The notes under the pieces: generated by a model
What the model was told of the DNA's origin: nothing
Seen by the model: the letters and a program-made list of their open reading frames with translations, nothing else
Databases searched by the model: none
Part shown: piece after piece, positions 35,621 through 47,079 of the stretch
How positions within the stretch are numbered: position 1 is the first letter of the stretch
How the letters are laid out: each line of letters starts with the position of its first letter
Program-made: the position numbers and the translations under genes
Origin: Hofstenia miamia
Taxonomy: Eukaryota > Xenacoelomorpha > Acoela
Direction of reading: 5' to 3'
DNA length: 64,000 bases
Assembly: GCA_004352715.1 (NCBI GenBank)
Contig: SCFE01000019.1
Coordinates: forward strand, 1,248,736 to 1,312,735

Positions 35621-36830
35621 TATATATATATCTACATTTGAAAAGTTGTTGATTAATGCAGCATTTTGAAAATTGAAAAAACAGGAGATTTGAATAGTCT
35701 GCGCTTTTTGGCATGCCAATCAAAACAGAAAACTTGATATTAACTAAATGCAACTATTCAATTTGATGTTTAGTATTTGTATATCTACTCTTCCGTATAA
35801 TTATTTTATAATTTCATTTCAAGCCAACACACTTATGTCCTCCATGGTTCAGTCAGTGAGGAGAGTTTCGAACAGAGGCTGTTGCCCTTCCTTTTGATAG
35901 GATCAACATTAGAAACCTCATTCGGTCTAGCCCTTAATAACTCTAACCAGAAAATTTAGACCCAATCCTTGCTCGGCCTGAATCCGGTCTAACCCGCTCA
36001 CTCCACTCCAAATTTTAACGACACTTGTTAAGAAATTTTCTACAATTTTGCGGCTTTCTAGATCAAAGTTGGGTATTTTAGAAACTTTTAATAAAATCTG
36101 CACATTGAAATTGAAAATTCTAAATTGAGTTTTTCAAGAGAATATTATACTAATTTATTATTTCAAAACGTTGCTTAAAAAATTATATATTATTCATTAC
36201 AAATTTTGTGCAATTGTCTATGTTTTTCATATCACCTTTTCTAATATTTCAGTACAACCCTAGCCCCGGCGCAGGTACATCGCCGATTACAAATACTGTT
36301 AACAAAATGAAAGATAGTACAGAAAATTATTCTGTACTAAGGCTGAGCTGCCTCAAAGTACCATTAGTTGCATTTTGTAACATGCCATAATTCGAATTTA
36401 ATATCTTCTCTACTGTTTTATTAGCATTGCTATATACTTCTCCATATTTTACTACAAGTTAAGAAATATAGAAAAAGTTTTCAAATTATTTTCACTTTAG
36501 CAAAATATAATTTTATAAACATTTCATTAAAAATGGCTATACTTCTCATTGAAGTTTTGCTTAAGTAGTGCATTAAATTGCCCCTTGTCATAAACTACTT
36601 TCAGCCAGGGAAGGGGACCATTTTCATTTGAAACGTTACAACTAAAAAGAAATTTTTCTAGTTCAATAAATTTATCGATTGGCAATTATTGTCAATTTTT
36701 CTTCACAAACAATATATTAATCGATTTTTTAAGGGATTCAATAGATTAAGCAAATAAATATTGCCTACCCTGCAAACATAGATTAGAACCAATAGTAGTA
36801 CTTAATATATATGAACTACGATTTTTATAG

Positions 36831-36915
36831 GCATACATTTCATGGAGAATGGAAGCATCTGTGCTCTGTTGAGGAGGGGGCCGTTCTCCCAGTCCCCCTC
36901 CCCTCTGGGCTTACG
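36831..36915 (-). mobile_element. Second copy of the 45.3-kb hAT element end
   Basis: Read on the minus strand, this matches 45263-45350: CCCAGAGGGG, the C/G-rich GGGGGAACGTTCCCCC-like hairpin, TCAACAGAGCA(A/C)AGATGC and CATGAAATGTATGC occur in the same order. The terminal bases beyond CCTCTGGGC diverge. Confidence 0.7.
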
Positions 36916-37502
36916 TAGGATTTTCTGGCAGAGCATCTCAGTCATGACCAAGTTTCGTGATCAACAGCAGGATGAAGCCGGGCGAAATTTTTGATTTTTT
37001 AGGAAAAATTCTTTTGTTTATCCAATAAAAATCAATTTTGAAAATCTGACGGGAACTTCCCACCATTTCCCCCTGCGTACACCACTGATAGGGTTCTACA
37101 AGTTCATTCTAATCCAATGGGGCAAAGTGCGACTTGGATCAATGATATTTTGGTCGCGCATAACACTAATGTATATAATACTGTATTATATGGAAAACAG
37201 TTCAACTACTTTGGTGTGTCGCTTGGAGTGGGTGCAGAAGAAAATAGAAATTGAATCATTGATGAAAGCTCAATGTTTCCTGCGACAGTGAGAGAATATC
37301 ACTTTTCCATGGGCTAATGCAATTATTCGAATAGTTAAGATAAATAAACAGTTATAAATTAGGCAGTTATTAAAGTCACAAGTAGAGTATTTATTTAAGA
37401 ATTCAAGCATTATTTACTTATGATAACGTAGATTTCAACTATATCTCAGACAAACAACTAGACAAACATTTAAATTCAACTAATAAAATTCTTATATTAT
37501 AT

Positions 37503-38850
37503 TAAATACTGCTCAGAAGAACACTCGCAGTTAGGTAAATCTTTCTGTTATTAGAAATAGTTTAAGATGCATGCATAACATTTGGCAGGCTTCCACGTCA
37601 ATCTAGGTACCCGATCTCAAATTTAAAGAGCTGGTGTGTCTCGATGTAGCTGTGTGGATGAATTTGTTACTTTATTTCATGTTTTGTTTACTCTTATTGC
37701 TATACATTAAATATAGTGATGTGCGGTTTGGGCAGGGCCTTTCAATAATATAAATGCTAATGCAATAGATTGCAGTAAATATATTGGAATGCATTTATTT
37801 GGTCAGAATTTCCTCACTATATTATCGCAATATTTTTAAATACTGCTCAGAAGAACACTCGCAGTTAGGTAAATCTTTCTGTTATTAGAAATAGTTTAAG
37901 ATGCATGCATAACATTTGGCAGGCTTCCACGTCAATCTAGGTACCCCATCTCAAATTTAAAGAGCTGGTGTGTCTCGATGTAGCTGTGTGGATGAATTTG
38001 TTACTTTATTTCATGTTTTGTTTACTCTTATTGCTATACATTAAATATAGTGATGTGCGGTTTGGGCAGGGCCTTTCAATAATATAAATGCTAATGCAAT
38101 AGATTGCAGTAAATATATTGGAATGCATTTATTTGGTCAGAATTTCCTCACTATATTATCGCAATATTTTTAAATACTGCTCAGAAGAACACTCGCAGTT
38201 AGGTAAATCTTTCTGTTATTAGAAATAGTTTAAGATGCATGCATAACATTTGGCAGGCTTCCACGTCAATCTAGGTACCCCATCTCAAATTTAAAGAGCT
38301 GGTGTGTCTCGATGTAGCTGTGTGGATGAATTTGTTACTTTATTTCATGTTTTGTTTACTCTTATTGCTATACATTAAATATAGTGATGTGCGGTTTGGG
38401 CAGGGCCTTTCAATAATATAAATGCTAATGCAATAGATTGCAGTAAATATATTGGAATGCATTTATTTGGTCAGAATTTCCTCACTATATTATCGCAATA
38501 TTTTTAAATACTGCTCAGAAGAACACTCGCAGTTAGGTAAATCTTTCTGTTATTAGAAATAGTTTAAGATGCATGCATAACATTTGGCAGGCTTCCACGT
38601 CAATCTAGGTACCCGATCTCAAATTTAAAGAGCTGGTGTGTCTCGATGTAGCTGTGTGGATGAATTTGTTACTTTATTTCATGTTTTGCCAGTTTGTTTA
38701 CTCTTATTGCTATACATTAAATATAGTGATGTGCGGTTTGGGCAGGGCCTTTCAATAATATAAATGCTAATGCAATAGATTGCAGTAAATATATTGGAAT
38801 GCATTTATTTGGTCAGAATTTCCTCACTATATTATCGCAATATTTTTAAT
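37503..38850 (+). repeat. Tandem array, four units of 334 bp
   Basis: The word TACTGCTCAGAAGAACACTC recurs at 37507, 37841, 38175 and 38509, exactly 334 bp apart. The units are almost identical: units 1 and 4 have GTACCCGATC, units 2 and 3 GTACCCCATC, and unit 4 has an extra 8 bp around TTTTGCCAGTTTG. Each unit contains ATAGTGATGTGCGGTTTGGG, which resembles a hAT terminus, and ATATTG/GCAATA words that also continue to the right (38850-39470). No coding frame is seen. It may be a young satellite built from part of a transposon. Near-identity implies recent amplification or gene conversion. Confidence 0.97.
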
Positions 38851-41450
38851 CTTTTGTAATATATTGCAATATCATTCGAAGGTAATTTTCTTAAGAAAAT
38901 GACTGATTAACTAATTATTTTTTATGTTTTTTAGCTAAACTTTTAAGAACATAATTACATTAATAATAGTATTTTTGGGCTAATAATACTAGACTGTAAT
39001 ATTTACATAGAGAGAACAACGTTATATCGACATTATTGGAGTTACATAAAAGTGTGTGCAAAGTTAAGGCCATTATGTTTGTCTTGTTTACAAAAAATTA
39101 TCCGATTGACAAAAGCTTAATTGAAAAACGTACAGTAATTTCCCAATTACCGAACAAAGTCGAGCACTGACTTTATGTTGCAGCCTAAGAGCCCTAATGA
39201 GACTAAAACAATATTCTCTATGTAAAATATCTTTGATATGTACAAGTGGGCCACTATTCTAAAGAATATGGCCACATGCTGATAAACTTTTGTTTCCATA
39301 CTCAGCCACATGTACAATAGCTTTGCATAGCTGACACCAGCTAAAGCAAAATTAATGAAGCTCTAAAAAATATTAGGTAATTTTCCATAAATCAAAAATT
39401 TTTGCAATATATTTCAATATATTGCATCATATTGCTGACAATTTGTTTTGCAACATTTACTTTGAATTTTTGTAATACAATATTATTGTCTGGGATTTCC
39501 TGACATTTGCTTTTATAATTTGAGAAGTATTCTCACAAAATTTGAAGCAATTTAACCCTCTCCTTCCCCCATTTTCTTGCTATAGGTCTTTTGATTAGGC
39601 CATGTTGTGTTTTTACATGAAAATTACATGAAAATGTATCTATTGAAAAAATCAAAAACTTCAAAAAATTACCACTTTCATAAAAAATGATGATGTCATT
39701 AGCGTAAAGATGATGTCATCCTTTTATCCAATGTCCCCATTTTGTAGAGAAAGGATTGTTTTGTTTTAGTATTATTAAAAAGTTTTCTAAAAAATTCTGT
39801 TGTGAGTTCAACAGACAAAATCATCCTGGGGCAAATACGGTTAACTTTTTAAAGCTTCATAATCTGAAAATGATATTCTATGAAGATAATCTACTAAATG
39901 CATGACAAAATTCGAAGCCTAGTTATAGGCCTCCGTTGGTCAATAGACCTAATAATTAACAATTAACAAAAGTATTAATTCAATTTTTTAGGATTAAAAA
40001 TCACCCATAGCATTGGCCGCTGACATTTTGTTTGAGTAGTTTTTTTGCAAAAACATCAGAGAAGAGATATCAACATTCAGTATTGGTGCAATATGGAAAT
40101 CAAACTGCGAAGCATCAACACATTTGAAATAAGAGCTTCTGGAATTTGTTGGTCAAAAAATGCATGAAAAGTTTGAAAGATGCCAAGTTAAAAACCCAAC
40201 CAACTACCTGTCGATACTTGGAAAACAAATACCAAATATTCCAGTATTATGCCAAAAAATCACACACATGAAAAGGGTTTACATAAATATTGCAAAAAAC
40301 GGTAGTGTACTGAAACTCAGCAAGAAAACGTAAAGCTCGAATGCAGAAGTTGGTACAAGAATTCAAATATTTCATTCTCCAAGCTTCATAATAGAAAACG
40401 AGTACCATTTTGCAAGGAGCCAATGCCTAAGTTCCTGTCTAGTTCACAAATTTATGCTGCTGGTTGGTTTCATGCTCTTGATTGACTGTCATATGCTGAA
40501 TATAAAGGCTACCTAAAGAAGCATTTTCTCAATATGACATTGAAAACATACTTCTTCCAACACTGCATATTTTGGGTCGCATTAGGCAAAAATGGCATTG
40601 GATCTGATAAAAGAACTAAGCATTGATTTTCTCAGAAGGATTGTAATCATCCGAAATTTAAGTCCAGGACTGCCCGCCATTTAAATTAACATATCTAATG
40701 AACTATTCGCATGTGATAATGTTTCCTATTAAACTTCAATCACACTGTTAATGTTAGCATCATTCATTCGACGCATGATACTATTAGCAAAATTCATTTA
40801 ATGAAATCCAATTTCTATTTTCAATTAAAATCAGTGAAGAAGATTTTCTATCAAATATAAAATGGTGGGTTGCAAGAACATTGGTGATGTTATTCATTGA
40901 TATGGTGGTTAATTGTTAATTAGAGTATTTGTACACTTTGCTATTCAATAAATATTAAATAAAACACATTGCCTATGATTCCACGGTATTCACTGCATTT
41001 GGGTTGATTACAGGGGCACATGGTCCAATCCCTTTGAATCAAGTCTCAAAAGTAGTAAATTTTAGTAGAGCTCTCCATGCACCAAACTATGCCTCTATCA
41101 TAGTTTTATTGCATGTACTGTGCAGCGTACCTGTATTTGCGGGTATGAGCTGTAGCTGTTGTTCTCTAAATATTTTGAAATTCTGTGGATTGATAGCAAC
41201 TGCTGTTAACTAAAATTATTGATTTGCAACACAGAATGCAAAAACCTTTTCTTGTTTTCTCAACCATCCATAATGTAACAATTGACACATGCGAATGCAG
41301 TTAATTAATCCTGTTTAATAAAGAATTTTAATATCTAGTAAAATAACCCATTATTTTGCAGTTGCAACTGATAATGAACAATCAAAAAGTTTGTTTAGAA
41401 AAGATTAGCATACACAATATCTTTCATGGCTGGCTTTGTCCATTTCAAAG
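38851..41450. other. Non-coding intronic stretch
   Basis: Contains ATATTGCAATAT-type words near 38865 and 39405-39435, possibly the remainder of the element amplified in the adjacent array. Weak protein-like frames near 40130-40330 could not be assigned to any family. Confidence 0.4.
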
Positions 41451-41452
41451 AA

Positions 41453-41572
41453 AGGTTCGATGAGTGTTTATTGTATTATATCTCCCCGCCAAATATGGAG
41501 TATGTCTATAAGGAATCATTTAGATCTAAATGGAATAGAGCTATGAAGACATTTATGAATATTCCAATTTGA
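41453..41572 (+). pseudogene. Possible LINE C-terminal remnant
   Basis: A short plus-strand frame reads YISPPNMEYVYKESFRSKWNRAMK before a stop. The RSKWNRAMK pattern resembles the thumb/C-terminal region of some LINE reverse transcriptases. Too short to be sure; it could be chance. Confidence 0.3.
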
Positions 41573-42599
41573 AATCAAAGCACAATAGATAATTTAGCTA
41601 AATGAAGGAGATACCTGGTGGAGATTGTGGTGACTCCCCAAAAAGGCCTCTTGTTTCTGATGGACAAAATGCATTTTTGATATTTTTGTCTCTTCCTGTA
41701 ACTACAAGCAGTGTTAAGCGGTCTATACCACACTAAGAAATAACTCAGAATGCCTATTTCTTTATTGAGATAAAATTCGAGGATCATGTCTGCGGACGTT
41801 ACATAAGCCGCTGTAAGTCTTTGTTGAATGTATACATGTATTGTGATTTGTGTACCCTAGATCATTGGGTTATCAAAGTGCTCATTGTGGAGTCGCGGCG
41901 CTCCGCAAGAGAAGACCATTGAGTGCAAGAGAAATTTTTTTAATTATTAAATAATTCATCAAAAAGCTCCCATAATAAACATATTTCTGCAAAATTTGCA
42001 TCTTGGCCTTAATTACAATGAAAACATCATTTATTAATAAGGTGCTGATATGGTAGTAGGGTAATATGTATAATTTCACTTTCCTTCTTCATGCATCGCA
42101 AGGACTCCGGGAACAAAGAGCTCCAGAGCATCAACAATTTGAGAACCCGTGCTCTAGATCATGCACTCGATAGAAATAATTTTATTGAAAAATAAATTGA
42201 TTTGATTTCGTCATTGCACTTAAATTTCATTTACAGAAATGGAAGGAGTGATCAGAATAGGAAAATGGTAAAACTTTTGGCAGCATTGCTGCTTGTAATT
42301 CATGCATAAAATTTTATTCATTAAATTTCACAATTGTTAAGCAAAAGCAGCAACGCTATGGTTTTTAAAAACTGAACTGGAAAGATCTTCAACTTCCACA
42401 ACTCCTATACTTTGGGTTTAACTGGTACATTGTAACGTAGAGCTGGTCCCGGTCGAGACCCGGGATCGGTCCCAAATTATATTTTTGGTAACCAGGATTG
42501 GTCCCGCAATGCTCTTTCGTGCATTGCGTGCATGAATGGAACTTGGGCGCTCTATTTACAGAATACAAAATAACTGCAGCTTATAGTTGCTGCCATGGC

Positions 42600-42875
42600 T
42601 CTTGGACTGCTTTATTATCTAAACACTAGAAGTAGGAAGCATTTGAATGTTCTTGCAAAAATCGGATTTTCCACTGAAAAAAGTGAATATTTTCATGAAG
42701 TACAGCCATGGGAATAATTTTAGTCTCTATTTTTCACAACAACAGGGAAGTGCACCTACCCATAGATGATGTGTTCAAATAACAGAATTCCTAAATTTAG
42801 AAAAAACTATTTCAATATGTGGACAAAACGATTTGTCATAATTAAAACGATAATAGGCTGTCTAAAATTAAATCT
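42600..42875 (+). repeat. Dispersed repeat R1, copy 3
   Basis: Matches 8095-8340 (CAAAAATCGGATTTTC, GGAATAATTTTAGT, ACCTACCCATAGATG) and 5690-5990. Just upstream at 42438-42500, GGTCCCGGTCGAGACCCGGGATCGGTCCC-like words, starting TAGAGCTGGTCCCGG, look like another hAT end and may be the terminus of the same element. Confidence 0.5.
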
Positions 42876-43453
42876 TGAATATTTCATAGACCTATAAAAA
42901 TTCAACAAGCAACAAAATCATACATTATCTGTGTATGTGTTTTAGCATATACATTTATATATGCAGTTTATATTGAAAATTTTGAATTTAAGAAAACTAC
43001 CAAGATCAAAATATAGACGGTCTGCTAAACGTGCAAGGTATAATCTTTCACTGCACGTCATTAATGGGTCAACAAAAGCTAAATCAATTGCTGTCGCAAA
43101 GATAACTTAACCCTTATCGCCAAAAGATTTATTACATTTGTCTATAATGTTATTGACAATTTTCATGAAAGCTGATAAGGTGCCGAACCCAAATGCAATC
43201 ATTCAGTTATTATAGGCTCATACAAATACATCTCCCCAAAACAAAAAAATACGTTTCAATGTCATTTGGATATCATTATAACACACTCTTGTTGCTTACT
43301 CTATTTATTATAATCGAGAATATACTGCATATTTGTAGGCTTATATGTAGTTTGAAATGATCTATTTTAATTTACTATAAGTTATTATTTAAGATGTTTG
43401 ATAGAGTTTAGAAGTTAACAAAATAGTTAGCCTTATTCAAAATTTAAAAAAAC

Positions 43454-43696
43454 CTGATGTATAGCCAGGAAACTTGAGCCAATGCTAAGATGGCGCTGAA
43501 ATCGTTCTAAAATTTTATAGCCATGGAATGGGTTGATTTTATCGAAATCGTCATTCTTCAACTGCTGCGCTGTCAAAAGCGGTTGAAATTTTGTGTAGAA
43601 ATGCAGTCGTTGGATATCGTCATCTTTTTCAATGGCTGCATATTCTTCACTATATCTGTTTGCAAGAACCACGCCATCGGTTGATGTTAAGCTTTT
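43454..43696 (-). CDS. borcs5: BORCS5-like protein, internal coding exon
   Basis: Encodes about 81 residues: KSLTSTDGVVLANR, then KDDDIQRL, TKFQPLL, and a segment ILERFQRHLSIGSSFLAIHQ. From memory, vertebrate BORCS5 has DDIVVVAQG, DVIKLQEIPTFQPLL and then a CLRYQDHLHQCAEAVAFDQ segment in the same order and spacing. The exon ends at CAG (43454) followed by GT, and joins in phase 0 to the exon at 29839; the family sequence continues directly across the junction (…HQ then DTLSNK…). The 5' boundary is uncertain: AG dinucleotides allow starts at 43696 or 43691, and the frame has a TGA at 43709-43711. The polypyrimidine tract is weak. The N-terminal coding exon, expected to begin Met-Gly for myristoylation, was not found between here and 64000. 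Confidence 0.78.
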
Positions 43697-43926
43697 CTTT
43701 GATTTTCGTCATAAAATTACAGTTTATTTGCCATACAAAATAAATAGAAATTATTTGAAAATGATACCAGATTAGATGATAGTGCTCAGTATTTTCATAA
43801 TTTAGCGAAACCTAAGATGCGCTAGCAATGTTTAATAACTTTCCAGATATTGCGTGTTAAACAAAACCCGTCTAGCAAAAATTATTTATGCCTAAAGCTC
43901 TACATGTACTATTGATTTACTATTTA

Positions 43927-45192
43927 AAAAAACCTCCCCGCCAAAAGCTTAAGTCCACCAGGAGAAATAAAGAAATGAACGGAAAAAACTCCCCGCCAAA
44001 AGCTTAAGTCCACCAGGAGAAATAAAGAAATGAACGGAAAAAACTGACTCAAATTGAAATACACAAAAGAATAACAAATCAAAAATTCAACATAAATTAA
44101 ATGGAATAGTTTTTCAATACCGATTAAACCAGCACAAAATTCTTTTGGAATCTCAGTAGTCCAGGAATGCAAAATGGCTGATTTTAGGTCATTTAAGTCG
44201 TTCGGCTGCTGTTTCACAACCAGATTTTCATATAATTCCAAAGGTTCTCAATCAGGTTGAGATCTGGAGAGTTCCCAGGCCAGTACAGGAGCCTGATGTG
44301 CTACTCCTTGAACCACTCCATCACGGTCTTATCATGGTGGCATTGCGCCCTATCCTGCATAAAATGCTGCACTGATGAATGTCAATGTGTCACCAGTTTC
44401 GGATTGAGGATGTTAATTTAACCAGCATTGAGGCTGGTGTTGTTCGCTAGAAATGTGAGTGGACTACACCTAATTTACTGAAGCAGCCCAGACCATTAGG
44501 GACGGAGAATGTTTCATAGTCTAAACTGTGTATCTTACTTGACAGATGGCAGATGTGGTGAACATAAGGAGAAAACTGTTCAATAGATGTCTGATCAGAC
44601 CAAAACACCTGATTTCAGTCTTCTGGCCTCCAGTTTGCATGACTCCCCATAAACTGTGAGTACTTGGTCGTCATTGACTTTGTGAGGCATGAGTTCTGGG
44701 CCTGTTGATATGACTTCAGACCCATTTCTGTGTGCCATGATGATGTGCTAGAGCAGCAAAATGTCGGTTGTTGACTTTTAGATTGGCGACAATAGCACTG
44801 GGATTAGCTGATCAACTTAGGGAGTTGTGTTCCATGGATGTCTTGAGTGTTTGGCATCAGCAAAACGTTTGTGCTTCTTGATGGCATTCCTCACAGCAGT
44901 CTTTGAAACCCCCAAATGCATTGCTATCACCTGTTGTGAGATCCCTGTACTGGCATATTCAACAATCTGAGCTCCCTGTGTGGAGGAAATGGAGGACTTT
45001 TCGGGCCTCACGACTAGGGGAAAAAGATTGACTCACACAGCCCACTTAGCACTGAGGTTAATATATTCCTGCCAAAACTTTTTTGAGACTGCTAAAATAC
45101 GAATGGATTACATATCTCCTACACTCTGTGAATAGTTGTATTCAATGACTCATAATTTCTCAATTGTCTTAAACTTTTGGCGGGGGCTCTAT
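43927..45192 (-). mobile_element. Degenerate Tc1-like DNA transposon
   Basis: Terminal inverted repeats CCCCGCCAAAAGCTTAAG (left, 43936 on) and CTTAAACTTTTGGCGGGG (right, to about 45185) bound a Tc1/mariner element read on the minus strand. The N-terminal helix-turn-helix is seen at 44817-45011 (GAQIVEYASTGISQQVIAMHLGVSKTAVRNAI). Further along come a QDRAQCHHDKTV segment matching the catalytic second-Asp region and, after an internal stop, NSPDLNLIENLWNY with the third acidic residue. Frameshifts and stops break the ORF. The left terminus carries a 55-bp tandem duplication (43934-44043). Confidence 0.9.
43934..44043. repeat. 55-bp tandem duplication of the Tc1 terminus
   Basis: CTCCCCGCCAAAAGC starts at 43934 and again at 43989. 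The 55-bp units look identical, indicating a recent duplication of the terminal repeat. Confidence 0.97.
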
Positions 45193-45260
45193 ATATTTTT
45201 TTTTCAGTAAACCCCGATTATAAAATTGCGCCCTCCCTAAGCGGAAATCCTGGATACGCC

Positions 45261-46071
45261 CAGAGGCGCACCCAGAGGGGGGGAACTGGGGGAACGTTCC
45301 CCCCCTCAACAGAGCAAAGATGCTTCCATTCCTCATGAAATGTATGCTGATATGATAACATAGTACACACATATTAAGCAATGCTTCAAATCTATCTGCA
45401 AGGGGTAAGCAATAATTAATTGATATTGCAATTATTACAATAATTGGAAATCGATTAATCTATTGAATACTTTAGAAGAAGAAAAATTACCAATAATTTG
45501 CAATTATTTAGTTTCACTAAGAACGTTCTCACAAGCATTAATGGATGAAAATCTTGGTGAAACATAATAAAGTCTCAATTCGAAAATCATTATTGTCCTG
45601 CCTAGTAAATTAATACAGTATTGGCTATTGCATGTGTACAGCACAGTTGATGCCAAAATATAAATTATGCTTCCAATACCGAATTCACTTTTTTATATAT
45701 TGAAGGCATAACATTAACCCTATTTCGCACCACTGCTATCTTTCTGTCACACACTTCATATTTTGATGTCAAACCTAGAGATATTAAACANNNNNNNNNN
45801 NNNNNNNNNNNNNNNNNNNNNNNNNNNNNNNNNNNNNNNNNNNNNNNNNNNNNNNNNNNNNNNNNNNNNNNNNNNNNNNNNNNNNNNNNNNNNNNNNNNN
45901 NNNNNNNNNNNNNNNNNNNNNNNNNNNNNNNNNNNNNNNNNNNNNNNGTGTATACTATTTAATTTCCCTGACAATGCCTTTTCCATTGTTGTAGTGAAAA
46001 GCTTCAGAATAATGAATTTATAAACTACTTTGCATGTAAGAATATCTATGAAAATATGCCTAAATATACAT

Positions 46072-46106
<35 letters not shown>

Positions 46107-46153
46107 CTTAAGAATAGTTCCCCTCCTCAGAAAAAAAGCTGGGTGCGCCCCTG
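45261..46153. mobile_element. hAT element with 8-bp target duplication
   Basis: The left end CAGAGGCGCACCCAG and the right end CTG.GTGCGCCCCTG are inverted repeats. GATACGCC occurs directly outside both ends (45253-45260 and 46154-46161). The span is 893 bp as assembled, including 157 N. A strong C/G hairpin (GGGGGAACGTTCCCCC) lies near the left end. The visible part has no transposase motif, so it is probably non-autonomous. The surrounding CCTGGATACGCC / CCCTG is itself the terminus of another element (reverse strand CAGGGGCGTATCCAGG), so this is an insertion into a transposon end. Confidence 0.85.
45791..45947. other. Assembly gap (157 N)
   Basis: Lies inside the 45261-46153 hAT element; the element's true length is therefore uncertain. 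Confidence 0.99.
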
Positions 46154-46194
46154 GATACGCCCCTGCCAACTACAATTACATGAAATATTTTTTG

Positions 46195-46375
46195 CTGCAA
46201 AATATTTCTGCCGCACGATGGCGTACGAAAGTTGTTTCGGAGTACTATCTAAATACATGTTATTTTTAACGATTGCGATAAATATCGAATCTTTTTAATG
46301 ATAAAGCAATGCGCATTGAAGTGCTGCTTTTCTTCAAAGGAAATATTTGATAGATTTTGGCGCAATTCAAAAAGA
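46195..46375 (+). repeat. Partial direct copy of the foldback arm
   Basis: AAATATTTCTGCCGCACGATGGCGTACGA and the later GCTTTTCTTCAAAGGAAAT and AGATTTTGG.GCAATT words match the foldback arms at 46610-47075 in the same order. Confidence 0.7.
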
Positions 46376-46609
46376 ACACGTTTTCCAAGGTTTGTAATAT
46401 ATAAGAGCATAAAGCTCTCAGCGCTGAAACTGTACTAGTCTGTTTGTCGCACTATTTTAGTAATTTCAGGACAATCCACAGCTATAGAAAGAAACGATTT
46501 TGTTTGATAAGCCTATAAGCCTCCCTATTAAGAAAAGTAAATGTTTCAATTCACTAACAAATTTTGGAGTGTCTGGCAACAACTCCTTTATGTATAATGC
46601 ATCATTACT

Positions 46610-47075
46610 CGAAATATTTCTGTCGCGCGCTGGCGTATGAAAATTGATTTTGCGTGCTATTTTATTGCATGGCATAAAAAATATTTTTAGCAATTACTCT
46701 AAATTGGCCTGCATTTTTATGCCGTCACGAAATCTTTCTGCATCGTGAAGGAATACGCATTGTATAGCTGCCTTTCTTTACAGGAAATGTTTCTTAGATT
46801 TTAGGGCAATTTGCATTTTATCGCACATATATTTTCTTGAGAATGCATGGAATATATGGGCGAATAAATGCAAATTGCCCCAAAATCTAGCAAACATTTC
46901 CTTTGAAGAAAGGCAGCACTGCAATGCATATTGCTTCATGATGCAGAAAGATTTCGTGACGGCATATGCAAAAAATATAAATAAAAATGAACGCCAATTT
47001 AGACCAATTGCTAAAAATATTTTTATGCCATGAATTATGATAGCACGGGATATCAATCTTCGTACGCCATCGCCT
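46610..47075. repeat. Long foldback repeat, arms about 215 bp
   Basis: The left arm (about 46630-46835) and right arm (about 46850-47072) are reverse complements with moderate divergence. Shared landmarks include GGCGTA(T/C)GAA, ATGGCATAAAAA-TATTTTTAGC, GCCGTCACGAAATCTTTCTG and GGAAATGTTT. The loop is short. It may be a foldback transposon or two copies of one repeat inserted head to head; the partial third copy at 46195-46375 favours a mobile unit. Confidence 0.85.
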
Positions 47076-47079
47076 TTAC

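Larger units (their letters stand above)
29840..43453 (-). other. 13.6-kb intron of the BORCS5-like gene
   Basis: The donor is CAG|GTTTTT at 43453 and the acceptor TTTTAG at 29840 on the minus strand. The intron contains two LINE reverse-transcriptase fragments on the opposite strand, a gap, MITE-like repeats and a four-unit 334-bp tandem array. Extra exons inside it are not excluded, but the two flanking exons already join without missing family sequence. Confidence 0.65.

Noticed and set aside
37503-38850. Possibility of a CRISPR array
   Set aside because: The 334-bp units are contiguous and nearly identical with no short spacers; it is a eukaryotic tandem repeat.
40130-40680. Protein-like frames (for example a HEKFERCQVKNPTNYLS stretch)
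   Set aside because: Stops are frequent, frames change without a recognisable family order, and I could not tie it to any transposon or host protein.
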